Position numbers and translations under genes: made by a program. Under the pieces are notes generated by a model that was not told where the DNA came from, ran no database searches, and saw only the letters and a list, made by a program, of their open reading frames with translations. From assembly GCF_003323735.1 (NCBI RefSeq), contig NZ_QOIM01000030.1, positions 62,001 through 126,000 on the forward strand: a DNA stretch of 64,000 bases, given 5' to 3'. Shown here piece after piece: positions 20,740 through 30,072 of the stretch. Within the stretch, counting starts at the first letter, position 1; each line of letters starts with the position of its first letter. This stretch comes from Streptomyces reniochalinae. GTDB taxonomy: Bacteria; Actinomycetota; Actinomycetes; Streptomycetales; Streptomycetaceae.

Positions 20740-22554
20740 ATGACGCATTCGGGGGAGCAGGGGCACCGGTTGGACGAGTCGACCAGTTACGGGCTGCGGC
20801 CGCCCGCGCAGGCGAGCCACCAGGACCAGCAGCCCTCCCAGCCCCCGAACGCCCCGCAGACGCCACCGCCCTCGCAGGCGGCACCGGCCTCCCAGCCTCA
20901 CCAGCCCCCGAACGCCGGGCAGGCGCCCCAAGAGGCGCATCACGCGCCGCAGGTGTCGCGAGGTGAGCCGGGCCCTCCACCCGCGCGGGATCCGCGCACC
21001 TACGAGCCGACCAGGGCCTCGGTGCCGACGCCGCCCGCGACAGGCGCTGATCCGGGCGCGGGGCGGCTGGTCGGCGGCCGTTACCGCCTCGCGTCCCGGC
21101 TGGGGCACGGTGGCATGGGCACGGTGTGGCGGGCCCACGACGAGGTCGTCGACCGGGACGTGGCGGTCAAGGAACCGCGGCTGCCCGACCACCTCTCACC
21201 GCACGAGCGCGAGACCATGCACGCGCGGATGCGCCGCGAGGCGCGTACCGCGGCGCGTATCGAGCACCCTTCCGTCGTCACCATCCACGACGTGGTGGTC
21301 GAGGACGACCAGCCGTGGATCGTCATGGAGCTGGTCCAGGGCCGTTCGCTGGCCGACGTGCTGGGCGAGGGCACTCTGGACGCGCGCGAGGCGGCCCGGA
21401 TCGGCCTCGCGGTGGCGGGGGCGCTGGACGCCGCCCACGAGAAGGGTGTGCTGCACCGCGACGTGAAGCCGGACAACGTGCTGCTGGGCCGGTACGACCG
21501 GGTGGTGCTGACCGACTTCGGTATCGCGCAGGTGCAGGGCGAGCAGGGGCTGACGGAGACGGGCACGTTCGTCGGCTCGCCCGAGTTCACCGCGCCGGAG
21601 CGGGTGCTGGGCCAGCGCCCCGGGCCCGAGTCGGACCTGTGGTCGCTGGGCGTGGTGCTGTACGCGGCGACCGAGGGCGTCTCCCCGTTCCGCCGTTCCA
21701 ACAGCCCGGCCACGCTGCAAGCGGTGCTCTCGTCCGAGCCGCAGCGGCCCGCGCGGGCGCTGAGCGCGTCCGGTGCGTTCGGGATGCTGCTCACCCGGCT
21801 GCTGGCCAAGGAACCGGCGCTGCGTCCGGACGCGACGGAGGTCCGCCAGACGCTGGAAGACGTGGCACGTCCGCCGCTGCGCTCGCCGCGTGCCGCGTCG
21901 GGACGGAGCAGCGGGGGCGGCGCGGTCGCGCGCGGGCTGGGCGGGTTCTTCGGCAAGCTGCGTACCGAGCGCCGCTGGCAGTTCGGCACGGGCGGCGTGG
22001 TGGTCGCGCTCGCGGCCGCGCTCACGCTGTTCTTCGTCCTGACGGCCGACCAGGCGCCGGAAGGCTGGCACACGCGCGACGAGGACAAGCGGGTGCGGGC
22101 CTCGCTGGCCGTGCCCGAGGAGTACAAGCGCAGCGCCGACGAGCAGTCGGTGGCCTTCACCGATCCGGGGAGCGTCATCTCGATGGAGCTGAGCCGCTCC
22201 AGCAAGGGCGTCAAGGACAGCTCGCTGGCGGAGGCCAACTCCTGGAAGCACTTCTACGAGGACGGCGCCGAGGAGGACGGCTACAGCGACACGATGGGCA
22301 ACGTCGTCTCCCGGGTGACGGAGGCCGATCAGCAGGGCAAGGAGGCGGCCGAGGTCCTCACCACCTTCCAGGGCCTCAACGACGTGGACGAGCCCGAGGG
22401 CCCCAAGAAGTTCCGGCACGAGTTGGTCTACGTCAACGGTGACGGCGTGCGCTGGCGGCTCAGGGTGGAGATGCCCGCCAAGGGGAAGTCGCACCAGGAC
22501 GGCGAGCAGGTCTTCGACGAGGCGAAGAAGTCCCTGAAGATCCACGATCTGTGA
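20740..22554 (+). CDS. Membrane-anchored Ser/Thr protein kinase, third of three
   Basis: 604 residues. A Pro/Gln/Ala-rich N-terminal tail of about 105 residues precedes a complete kinase domain: GHGGMGTVW, Lys144 in VAVKE, HRDVKPDN with Asp241, DFGIAQ, and SPEFTAPERV. A TM helix follows (about 417-438, VVVALAAALTLFFVL), then an outer domain with VRASLAVPEEYKRS, related to the C-termini of the two preceding genes. ATG 20740 has GGAGG only 2 nt upstream, and GTG 20731 is an alternative. It lies 60 bp after the pseudokinase and is probably in the same transcript. Confidence 0.92.
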   Translation: MTHSGEQGHRLDESTSYGLRPPAQASHQDQQPSQPPNAPQTPPPSQAAPASQPHQPPNAGQAPQEAHHAPQVSRGEPGPPPARDPRTYEPTRASVPTPPATGADPGAGRLVGGRYRLASRLGHGGMGTVWRAHDEVVDRDVAVKEPRLPDHLSPHERETMHARMRREARTAARIEHPSVVTIHDVVVEDDQPWIVMELVQGRSLADVLGEGTLDAREAARIGLAVAGALDAAHEKGVLHRDVKPDNVLLGRYDRVVLTDFGIAQVQGEQGLTETGTFVGSPEFTAPERVLGQRPGPESDLWSLGVVLYAATEGVSPFRRSNSPATLQAVLSSEPQRPARALSASGAFGMLLTRLLAKEPALRPDATEVRQTLEDVARPPLRSPRAASGRSSGGGAVARGLGGFFGKLRTERRWQFGTGGVVVALAAALTLFFVLTADQAPEGWHTRDEDKRVRASLAVPEEYKRSADEQSVAFTDPGSVISMELSRSSKGVKDSSLAEANSWKHFYEDGAEEDGYSDTMGNVVSRVTEADQQGKEAAEVLTTFQGLNDVDEPEGPKKFRHELVYVNGDGVRWRLRVEMPAKGKSHQDGEQVFDEAKKSLKIHDL

Positions 22555-22675
22555 CCGTGCGGCAGTGACGGTCCGGCGCACCCGCGCGGTGTTGCCAGCA
22601 ATCACTGGCGGATTCCGTGAAAAGGGGTTACCGCTGGGTATACGAGCCGGTGCCCCGAGTCGTACGCTCGGGCGC

Positions 22676-24307
22676 ATGACGGACTCGCTGGACAGCACCA
22701 ACCCCTCGGCCGCCGCTCCCGCCGACGGCAATCCGGTGGCCCCCGCGCCCGCGGGTGCGCGGTCCGCGGCCGACGTGGTCACCAGGGACCTCGTCGCGGC
22801 GCTGACCCGCGGCGTGGTGGGCAGCGGCAAGACCACCAGTCGCTCCCCCTTCACCGGAGACGTGCTGGCCGAGCTGCCCGAGTCCACCCCCGAGGACGTC
22901 GCCACCGCTTTCGAGACGGCCCGTGCGGCGCAGCGGCGGTGGGCGGCGCTTCCGGTGCGGCAGCGCGCCGCCGTACTGCTGCGCTTCCACGATCTCGTGC
23001 TGGCCCGCCAGTCGGAGGTGCTCGACCTCATCCAGCTGGAGACCGGCAAGGCGCGGCTGCACGCGCACGAGGAGGTGCAGGCGGTCACCGTCGCCGCCCG
23101 CCACTACGGCCGCAAGGCCGCCTCCTACCTGCGGCCCAAGCGGCACACAGGGGCGATACCCGCGCTGACGAAGGTCACCGAGCTGCGTCACCCCCGGGGC
23201 GTCGTCGGCCAGATCGCGCCCTGGAACTACCCCTTCGAGCTGTCCGTCGGAGACGCGCTGCCGGCCTTCGCCGCCGGCAACGCGGTGGTGATGAAGCCCG
23301 ACACCCAGACCGCGCTGACCGCGCTGTGGGCCCGCGACCTGATGATCCAGGCGGGATTGCCGGAAGACGTGTGGCAGGTCGTCCTCGGGGAGGGCCCCGT
23401 GATCGGCCCCGAGGTCGCCGACCGCGGCGACTACGTCTCCTTCACCGGCTCGACCCGCACGGGGCGCGAGGTCGCCCAGCGCGCCGCGGCCCGCCTGGTG
23501 GGCTGCTCGCTGGAGCTGGGAGGCAAGAACGCGATGCTCGTCCTGGACGACGCCGACCTCGACAAGGCGGCGGCGGGCGCGGTGCGCGGCGCCTTCTCCT
23601 CCGCCGGGCAGCTGTGCATCTCCATCGAGCGCCTGTACGTCCACGAGTCGGTCGCCGACGCCTTCCTGGAACGCTTCCTGGCCCGGGTGCGGGCCATGCG
23701 GCTCGGGACGTCCCTCGCCTACGGCGCCGACATGGGCTCTTTGGTCTCCGAGCGGCAGCTGGAGACGGTACAGCGGCACGTACGGGACGCCGTGGCCAAG
23801 GGCGCGAAGGTGCTGGCGGGTGGCAGGCACCGCCCGGACGCCGGCCCGCTGTTCCACGAGCCGACCGTGCTGGAAGGCGTCGAGCAGGACATGTCCGTCT
23901 GCGGCGAGGAGACCTTCGGGCCCGTCGTCTCCGTCTACCGCTTCGCCGACGTGGACGAGGCGATCGACCTCGCCAACCGCAGCGCCTACGGCCTCAACTC
24001 CTCCGTCTGGAGCGGCAACGGCCGCCGCGCCCGCGAGGTCGCCGCCCGGTTGCGCACCGGCACCGTGAACGTCAACGAGGGCTACGCCTCCGCGTACGGC
24101 AGCGCCCAGGCCCCCATGGGCGGCATGGGCGACTCAGGACTCGGCCGCCGCCACGGCTCGGAGGGCATCTTGAAGTACACCGAGCCGCAGACGGTGGCAC
24201 ACCAGCGGGTGCTGCCGATGGCGCCGTCGCTCGGCATGAGCGACGAGGCGTACGCCGCGTTCATGTCGCGCTCCCTCAAGGCGCTCAAGACGCTCCGCTT
24301 CCGCTGA
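22676..24307 (+). CDS. Succinate-semialdehyde dehydrogenase (NADP+-type aldehyde dehydrogenase)
   Basis: 543 residues of the ALDH superfamily, GabD2-like, oxidising succinate semialdehyde to succinate. Visible motifs are IAPWNYPFELSVGDALPA, the catalytic Glu in LELGGKNAML, the nucleophilic Cys in SAGQLCISIERLY, and EETFGPVVSVYRF. The first about 40 residues are a disordered Ala/Pro-rich leader absent in short ALDHs. Start ATG 22676 is the first Met after the kinase gene; the SD is weak. It is followed at 100 bp by the GMC oxidoreductase in the same direction. The exact substrate is inferred from family resemblance. Confidence 0.88.
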   Translation: MTDSLDSTNPSAAAPADGNPVAPAPAGARSAADVVTRDLVAALTRGVVGSGKTTSRSPFTGDVLAELPESTPEDVATAFETARAAQRRWAALPVRQRAAVLLRFHDLVLARQSEVLDLIQLETGKARLHAHEEVQAVTVAARHYGRKAASYLRPKRHTGAIPALTKVTELRHPRGVVGQIAPWNYPFELSVGDALPAFAAGNAVVMKPDTQTALTALWARDLMIQAGLPEDVWQVVLGEGPVIGPEVADRGDYVSFTGSTRTGREVAQRAAARLVGCSLELGGKNAMLVLDDADLDKAAAGAVRGAFSSAGQLCISIERLYVHESVADAFLERFLARVRAMRLGTSLAYGADMGSLVSERQLETVQRHVRDAVAKGAKVLAGGRHRPDAGPLFHEPTVLEGVEQDMSVCGEETFGPVVSVYRFADVDEAIDLANRSAYGLNSSVWSGNGRRAREVAARLRTGTVNVNEGYASAYGSAQAPMGGMGDSGLGRRHGSEGILKYTEPQTVAHQRVLPMAPSLGMSDEAYAAFMSRSLKALKTLRFR

Positions 24308-24407
24308 GCGACCGCCGCCGTGCCCGGCGGCCCCGCCCCGCCCGTGAAACCGCCGCCGTCCCCACCGGCGGCCGGCCCGCACCGTCACCGCAGAACCGGA
24401 GGTACTC

Positions 24408-26243
24408 GTGTCCCTACCCCACGCTGCCCAAAAGCGGGCGGAAGCAGACCCGTTCGACTACGACGTGCTGGTCGTCGGCTCCGGTTTCGGCGGCTCCGTC
24501 ACGGCGCTGCGGCTGACCGAGAAGGGCTACCGGGTCTGCGTGCTGGAGGCCGGTCGGCGCTTCTCGCGGGACGAGTTGCCCAAGAACTCCTGGGATGTGA
24601 AGAACTTCCTGTGGGCGCCCTCGCTCGGCCTCTACGGCATCCAGCGCATCCACCTGCTCGCCAATGTCATGATCCTGGCAGGAGCCGGGGTCGGCGGCGG
24701 ATCCCTCAACTACGCCAACACCCTCTACGTGCCCCCCAAGCAGTTCTTCGAGGACCGCCAGTGGGGCCACATCACCGACTGGCAGGCCGAACTCGCGCCC
24801 TACTACGACCAGGCCAAGCGCATGCTCGGCGTCCGCCTCAACCCCACCACCACCCCCTCGGACGTCCACCTGAAGGCCGCCGCGGACCGCATGGGCTACG
24901 GCGACACCTTCCACCTCGCCCCCGTCGGCGTCTTCTTCGGCGACGGCGAGGACGGCGACGGCACCGCGCGCACCGCCCCCGGCGACCAGGTCCCCGACCC
25001 CTACTTCGGCGGCGCGGGCCCCGTACGCACCGCCTGCGTCGAGTGCGGCGAGTGCATGACGGGATGCCGCAGGGGCGCCAAGAACACCCTCAACGAGAAC
25101 TACCTCCACCTCGCCGAGAAGGCCGGAGCCGAGATCCGCCCCCTCACCACCGTCGTCGGCATCCGCGAGCGCACCCCGGGCACCGACGAGGACGGCTACG
25201 AGGTGGCGACGCTGCGCACCGACAGGCGCCGCGCCGCCCCCCGCGTCCTGCGCGCCCGCCGCGTCGTCCTGGCGGCCGGCACCTACGGCACGCAGAAACT
25301 GCTGCACCGCGTCAAGGACGCCGGCACACTGCCCCGCCTCTCCCCGCGCCTCGGCGAGCTGACCCGCACCAACTCCGAGGCCCTCGTCGGCGCGCAGACC
25401 GTGGCGCGCCGCTACCGCAAGAAGTGGGGCAAGGGCGCGGAGCTCGACTTCACCAAGGGCGTCGCCATCACCTCCTCCGTCCACCCCGACGCCAACACCC
25501 ACATCGAGCCCGTCCGTTACGGCAAGGGCTCCAACGCGATGAGCGCACTGACCACCCTCCAGGTGCGGCAGAACACCACCCTGCCCGGCGCCCTGGCGCA
25601 CGTCCTGACCTGCCTGCGGCACCCCGCGCTGTTCGCCCGCTCGCTGTCCGCGCGCAAGTGGTCCGAACGCATCATCATCGGGCTCGTCATGCAGACGCTC
25701 GACAACTCGCTGACCACCTACCGCAAGGAGGGCGGCCTCGGCAAGGGCATGCTCACCGCGCGGCAGGGCCACGGCGCCCCCAACCCGGTGCACATCCCCG
25801 AGGGCGCCCAGGCGGCGACCGCCCTCGCCGAGGAGATCAACGGCTTCGCCGGCACCAACGTCGGCGAACTGATGGGCACCCCGCTCACCGCCCACTTCCT
25901 GGGGGGCTGCCCCATCGGACAGGACGCCGACCACGGCGTCATCGACCCCTACCACCGGCTGCACGGCCACCCCGGCATCTCCGTCGTCGACGGCTCGGCC
26001 GTCTCCGCGAACCTCGGCGTCAACCCGTCCCTGACCATCACCGCACAGGCGGAACGCGCCATGTCCTTCTGGCCCAACAAGGGCGAGAGCGACCCGCGTC
26101 CCGCCCAGAGCGCCGCCTACCAGCGGTTGGCACCCGTCGCACCGGCGAAGCCCGCGGTACCCGAGAGCGCCTTCGGGGCACTGCGGCTGCCGCTGCTGCC
26201 GGTGCCCGAGGTGCCGACGCGGGACGCGCGGACGCCGGACTGA
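24408..26243 (+). CDS. GMC/cholesterol-oxidase-like FAD oxidoreductase with a Cys cluster
   Basis: 611 residues. FAD-binding VVGSGFGGSVTALRL at 22-36, VGGGSLNYAN near 105, and the C-terminal GMC signature AHFLGGCPIG...VVDGSAVSANLGVNPSLTI. A cluster CVECGECMTGC near residue 210 resembles a ferredoxin-type 4Fe-4S site and is seen in the ChoD-like branch (Mycobacterium Rv3409c is the syntenic relative). Start GTG 24408 follows CGGAGG. The Tat/Sec signal of secreted cholesterol oxidases is absent, so it is probably cytosolic; the true substrate is uncertain. Confidence 0.87.
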   Translation: MSLPHAAQKRAEADPFDYDVLVVGSGFGGSVTALRLTEKGYRVCVLEAGRRFSRDELPKNSWDVKNFLWAPSLGLYGIQRIHLLANVMILAGAGVGGGSLNYANTLYVPPKQFFEDRQWGHITDWQAELAPYYDQAKRMLGVRLNPTTTPSDVHLKAAADRMGYGDTFHLAPVGVFFGDGEDGDGTARTAPGDQVPDPYFGGAGPVRTACVECGECMTGCRRGAKNTLNENYLHLAEKAGAEIRPLTTVVGIRERTPGTDEDGYEVATLRTDRRRAAPRVLRARRVVLAAGTYGTQKLLHRVKDAGTLPRLSPRLGELTRTNSEALVGAQTVARRYRKKWGKGAELDFTKGVAITSSVHPDANTHIEPVRYGKGSNAMSALTTLQVRQNTTLPGALAHVLTCLRHPALFARSLSARKWSERIIIGLVMQTLDNSLTTYRKEGGLGKGMLTARQGHGAPNPVHIPEGAQAATALAEEINGFAGTNVGELMGTPLTAHFLGGCPIGQDADHGVIDPYHRLHGHPGISVVDGSAVSANLGVNPSLTITAQAERAMSFWPNKGESDPRPAQSAAYQRLAPVAPAKPAVPESAFGALRLPLLPVPEVPTRDARTPD

Positions 26244-26993
26244 ACCCCTCTCGCGGGAGCGCCGGTGCCGGTGCGGCGGTCAGGGCGCCGGCACGACGAA
26301 GGGCCCCGTGGCGCCGGCCGGGTGGGTGGCGGCAGCCGCGGGGCCCTCGGACCAGCACCGGCGTCAGGGCAGCGCCCGTGCTGAGAGGCGGCGCCGGGGG
26401 GAAGCGCCGCCGGATTGGTCGAACCAATGGCGGAGGTCCGCCACGGCCGACCCGTGGTCGTCGAGTGGTGTGCTCGCTGGGCTCGCTCTCGCATCGTCCT
26501 GGATGCGGCTCACCTTCCGCAACCGTTTCGACGGGGCGGGATTCAGGGGGTCTCCCCGGTCAACTGCGGAGCCCGCAGCGCGCTTGTGGCGTCGTCGGAA
26601 GACCGCGGAGCGGCCGGCCCAGGGCGTCCCCGGGACCGGCCGCTGTCGTGACCGGGCTGCTGTCCCCTGCCGTCCGGTCACAGCACCGAAGCGAGGTCCC
26701 ACGACGCCCGGCGTCTCCCCTCCCGGGAAGGACGGACGTCTCATCGCTCCGGTGACGCCGCCCCGCTCGCCGCCGGGCGCCCGGCGGAGATCAGGGACAC
26801 CGGGATCAACGAAGCCCCTCCGGGCCGGTCACGCGCCGTACGGGTGAGGCCCCCTCGGGGCCCCGCGCCCCCGAAGGGGCGCGGGGAACGGTGCGACAAG
26901 CCACAACCCGCCCGCGGACCGCACGCTACGGGCAGTGGCACCCCCTCGCCGGAACAGGATGTGCAGGACAAGTCCCAGTGCCGCGGCACAGCT
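26244..26993. other. Gene-free 750 bp between the GMC gene and chorismate mutase
   Basis: Open frames here have arginine/proline-rich, low-complexity translations and no recognisable family, so none is called. The region holds a perfect 15-bp dyad ATTGGT-CGA-ACCAAT (26414-26428) and the conserved Streptomyces intergenic element at 26846-26911. It could be the remains of lost genes or a regulatory region without a visible target. Confidence 0.6.
26846..26911. repeat. Streptomyces dispersed intergenic element
   Basis: The segment contains CCCCGAAGGGGCGCGGGGAA followed by a GTGCGACAAGCCACAACC-like tail. From memory, this block with a GGGGCGCGGGGAAC-type core is repeated in intergenic regions throughout Streptomyces genomes. 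It contains GC hairpins and is not coding. Confidence 0.65.
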
Positions 26994-27284
26994 CTAGTGT
27001 CCGCGGCACAGCCGCAACAGCGTCATCGCCAGATCGCGGCCCGCTGAGCCGAGCTCACTGCTGTAGTGGTCGAGGATCTCCATCTCGCGAGCGAGATGGA
27101 CCCGGCGGCCACCCGACTCGATCCGTACGCGCTGGATCGTCTCCGAGATCTCCATCCGGTCGCGGACCAGCGCCACGATGCGGGCGTCCAGCGCGTCGAT
27201 ACGGGCGCGCTCCGCGGCGATCACCGCCTCGGGGTCGTCCGGAGCGGTCGTCGGGGTCGGTGGGGTGACGGTGCTTGAGCGCAT
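26994..27284 (-). CDS. Chorismate mutase (AroQ class)
   Basis: 96-residue all-helical chorismate mutase, which converts chorismate to prephenate on the way to Phe and Tyr. The AroQ fold is shown by [20 protein letters not shown] (first long helix with substrate-binding Arg), [24 protein letters not shown], and [23 protein letters not shown]. Start ATG 27284 (MRSSTVTPP) is preceded by GAGGAG. An in-frame upstream extension of 70 codons is discussed separately. It is divergent from guaA, with 374 bp between the start codons. Confidence 0.9.
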   Translation of the reverse strand: MRSSTVTPPTPTTAPDDPEAVIAAERARIDALDARIVALVRDRMEISETIQRVRIESGGRRVHLAREMEILDHYSSELGSAGRDLAMTLLRLCRGH

Positions 27285-27345
27285 CAACTGCCAGCTCCTC
27301 AGCTCGGTGGAGCCCTCGGGCCTCGGCGGCCCGGAAGCCGGCACA

Positions 27346-27381
27346 CAGGCGCCCCGGGCCTTGGCCGGCCCGGGGCGCCTG
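27346..27381 (-). promoter_or_regulatory. 15-bp hairpin in the chorismate mutase leader
   Basis: CAGGCGCCCCGGGCC (27346-27360) pairs perfectly with GGCCCGGGGCGCCTG (27367-27381) across a 6-nt loop. It lies 62-97 nt upstream of the chorismate mutase ATG, after an aromatic-codon-rich stretch open in the same frame. The layout resembles an attenuator, but no competing antiterminator or U-run is obvious. Confidence 0.5.
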
Positions 27382-27658
27382 GGGAAGTCGTGTGTTCTCT
27401 TGCTCACACAGAACGTCGACCATGGCAGCCGGCCGGACCGGTGCCATAGGTAAACCACAAAGCGCTCTGCGTAAACACGCGCCCAGTATGTCACGGCCTC
27501 CTGCGGCCGTCCGGCCAGGACGGTGGCCGCCGGAGCGGACGGCGGCGCGGCCCGGGGCGCCGCCCGCGGGGTGCCGGAGCCCGCGCGGGGCATGCGGCCG
27601 CGAGGGGATCGGTATCATCGAAGGCGCATCCCCTTCACCGCCGAAAGGCATCAGCTTC

Positions 27659-29245
27659 GTGGCTTCCAACCCGTCCGAGAGCAGCGCCCCGGACACCGTG
27701 CTCGTCGTCGACTTCGGCGCGCAGTATGCCCAGCTCATCGCGCGTCGGGTGCGTGAGGCGCGGGTGTACAGCGAGATCGTTCCCTCGACCATGCCGGCCG
27801 CCGAGATGCTCGCCAAGAACCCGAAGGCGATCATCCTCTCCGGCGGCCCCTCCTCCGTGTACGCGGAGGGTGCCCCCTCCCTCGACCGCGGCGTCTTCGA
27901 GGCGGGTGTCCCGGTTCTCGGCATCTGCTACGGCTTCCAGCTGATGGCGACGACGCTGGGCGGCACCGTCGACAACACGGGCAGCCGCGAGTACGGCGCG
28001 ACGTCGCTGGCGGTCTCCAGGTCGGGCTCCACGCTGTTCGAGGGCACTCCGGACGAGCAGCAGGTGTGGATGTCGCACGGCGACGCGTGTTCCGCGGCCC
28101 CTGAGGGCTTCACCGTCACGGCGTCCACGGATCTCGTGCCCGTGGCGGCGTTCGAGAACGACGAGCGGAAGCTGTACGGCATCCAGCACCACTGCGAGGT
28201 GATGCACTCCACGCACGGCCAGCAGGTGCTGGAGCACTTCCTGTACCGGGGCGCGGGGCTGACCCCGTCGTGGACGACGGAGAGCATCGTCGACGAGCAG
28301 GTCGAGGCGATCCGGGCGCAGGTCGGCAGCAAGCGCGCGATCTGCGGGCTGTCCGGCGGTGTGGACTCCGCGGTGGCGGCGGCGCTCGTGCAGCGGGCGA
28401 TCGGCGAGCAGCTCACCTGCGTGTACGTCGACCACGGGCTGATGCGCAAGGGCGAGACCGAGCAGGTCGAGAAGGACTTCGTGGCGGCGACCGGCGTGCA
28501 GCTGAAGGTCGTGGACGCGGCGGACCGCTTCTTGGACGCGCTGGCGGGGGTCGCGGATCCGGAGCAGAAGCGCAAGATCATCGGCCGGGAGTTCATCCGC
28601 GTGTTCGAGGCCGCGCAGGCCGAGATCGTCGCGGAGGCGCCGAGCGACGAGCCGGTTGCCTTCCTCGTGCAGGGCACCCTCTACCCGGACGTGGTGGAGT
28701 CCGGCGGCGGCACGGGCACGGCCAACATCAAGTCGCACCACAACGTGGGCGGACTCCCCGAGGACCTGGAGTTCGACCTGGTGGAGCCGCTGCGCAAGCT
28801 GTTCAAGGACGAGGTGCGGCAGGTCGGCCAGGAGCTGGGGCTGCCGGAGGAGATCGTCCAGCGCCAGCCGTTCCCCGGCCCCGGTCTGGGCATCCGGATC
28901 GTCGGCGAGGTGACGCGTGAGCGGCTGGACGTGCTGCGGGAGGCGGACGCGATCGCCCGCGAGGAGCTGACGGCCGCCGGTCTCGACCGCCAGATCTGGC
29001 AGTGCCCCGTGGTGCTGCTCGCCGAGGTGCGCAGCGTCGGCGTCCAGGGCGACGCCCGTACGTACGGGCATCCGGTGGTGCTGCGCCCGGTCTCGTCCGA
29101 GGACGCGATGACGGCCGACTGGTCGCGCCTGCCGTACGACGTGCTGGCCCGCATCTCGACGCGGATCACCAACGAGGTCTCCGAGATCAACCGGGTCACG
29201 CTGGATGTCACGAGCAAGCCTCCGGGGACGATCGAGTGGGAGTGA
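27659..29245 (+). CDS. guaA: GMP synthase (glutamine-hydrolysing)
   Basis: Converts XMP to GMP using ATP and glutamine, the step after guaB. The 528-residue protein has a class I glutamine amidotransferase domain ([14 protein letters not shown]; nucleophile Cys in GICYGFQLM; catalytic His/Glu in HHCEVMHS), a PP-loop ATP pyrophosphatase ([14 protein letters not shown] near residue 225), and the C-terminal dimerisation domain with [16 protein letters not shown]. Start GTG 27659 lies after AAAGG; the 128 upstream open codons are leader. A 13-bp-stem terminator follows the stop by 30 bp. Confidence 0.97.
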   Translation: MASNPSESSAPDTVLVVDFGAQYAQLIARRVREARVYSEIVPSTMPAAEMLAKNPKAIILSGGPSSVYAEGAPSLDRGVFEAGVPVLGICYGFQLMATTLGGTVDNTGSREYGATSLAVSRSGSTLFEGTPDEQQVWMSHGDACSAAPEGFTVTASTDLVPVAAFENDERKLYGIQHHCEVMHSTHGQQVLEHFLYRGAGLTPSWTTESIVDEQVEAIRAQVGSKRAICGLSGGVDSAVAAALVQRAIGEQLTCVYVDHGLMRKGETEQVEKDFVAATGVQLKVVDAADRFLDALAGVADPEQKRKIIGREFIRVFEAAQAEIVAEAPSDEPVAFLVQGTLYPDVVESGGGTGTANIKSHHNVGGLPEDLEFDLVEPLRKLFKDEVRQVGQELGLPEEIVQRQPFPGPGLGIRIVGEVTRERLDVLREADAIAREELTAAGLDRQIWQCPVVLLAEVRSVGVQGDARTYGHPVVLRPVSSEDAMTADWSRLPYDVLARISTRITNEVSEINRVTLDVTSKPPGTIEWE

Positions 29246-29275
29246 ACCTCCCCTGACGGTCCGCCTGCGACCGCC

Positions 29276-29313
29276 GTGTGCCCCCGTGTTCCGCCCGGAG
29301 CACGGGGGCACAC
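29276..29313 (+). terminator. Terminator after guaA
   Basis: GTGTGCCCCCGTG (29276-29288) / CACGGGGGCACAC (29301-29313): perfect 13-bp stem with a 12-nt loop, starting 30 bp after the guaA stop. There is no clear T-run, as is common in Streptomyces. Confidence 0.8.
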
Positions 29314-29336
29314 GTGTGTGCGGGATGAAAATGCCC

Positions 29337-29721
29337 CGGCCCCGGGGGCACCTCGACGCGGTGCGGCACGAGGACGTCGGCCGCCCCGAACCGGTCGAAG
29401 GCCATGGCGTGCGTGGTGAGTGTCATCGGTTGTTCTCCTCGTGCACCACTGTCACCGCCGGGCGACCGGCGGCGGACCCTCGAAAGGCGCTGCTCTTCCA
29501 CACGGCGGCCGGCGGGGTCGGCACGCCGGCGCTCCAGCTCGCGGCGGCGCGCGGGATCCGCGTCATCGGCACCGCGAGCGAGCACAACCACGCGTACGTA
29601 CGGCGGTTGGGCGCCGAGCCGGTCAGCTGCGGGGAGGGGCTGGCCGAGCGGGTGCGGCGGCTGCGATGGCGGAGAGCGAGCGGGCCACGTGCGGGGCAAG
29701 GTGGTGCTGGTGGTGGGGTGA
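29337..29721. pseudogene. Rearranged remnant of an MDR (quinone-oxidoreductase-like) gene
   Basis: Three pieces of a zinc-independent MDR oxidoreductase are visible in inconsistent orientation. On the minus strand, ATG 29426 with SD GAGGAG starts MTLTTHAMAFDRFGAADVLV, a normal MDR N-terminus that loses similarity about 30 residues later at the guaA terminator. On the plus strand, about 29480-29685 encodes the nucleotide-binding core (LFHTAAGGVGTPALQLAAAR, RVIGTASEHNH, LGAEPV). In another plus frame, ERAGHVRGKVVLVVG ending at 29721 is a typical MDR C-terminus. The middle is deleted and the N-terminal part inverted, so the gene is dead. Confidence 0.75.
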
Positions 29722-29787
29722 CGGGGGCGCACGCGTGCGAGGCGGACGGTGTTGCGGGCCTGCTGCTCGATGTAGTAGTTCTTATAC

Positions 29788-30072
29788 ATGAGCGAGCAGG
29801 TGCACAACAGGCTGGCGGTCGTGCGGGCGGAGCGGAAGGTGTCCCGCCAGTCGCTGGCCACGGCGGTGGGGGCGCACTACCAGACGATCGGCTACATCGA
29901 GCGCGGGCAGTACAACCCCAGCCTCGATCTGGCGCTCCGGATCGCCGCCCACTTCCGGCTCCCGGTGGAGGCGCTGTTCTCCCTGGAGCCCTTCCGCCCG
30001 CTCACGGACGAGCTGTACGGCCCGGCCGACGGGGCGGGCAGCGCCGACGACACGGGGAGGACGCCGCGATGA
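29788..30072 (+). CDS. XRE/HTH-type transcriptional regulator
   Basis: 94 residues, mostly a Cro/C1 helix-turn-helix (VRAERKVSRQSLATAVGAHY, TIGYIERGQYNPSLDLALRIA, FRLPVEALFSLEPF) of the short YgzD-like type, with a Gly/Asp-rich tail. No SD is visible; TAGTTC lies 6 nt upstream of the ATG at leaderless spacing. Its stop overlaps the start of the next gene (ATGA), so the two form an operon. Small XRE proteins paired with a membrane protein often regulate it, but the signal is unknown. Confidence 0.88.
   Translation: MSEQVHNRLAVVRAERKVSRQSLATAVGAHYQTIGYIERGQYNPSLDLALRIAAHFRLPVEALFSLEPFRPLTDELYGPADGAGSADDTGRTPR

Noticed and set aside
26308-26847. Possible gene of 179 codons in the 750-bp gap
   Set aside because: No ribosome site, biased Arg/Pro/Ala composition and competing frames of equal quality. 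No motif was seen.
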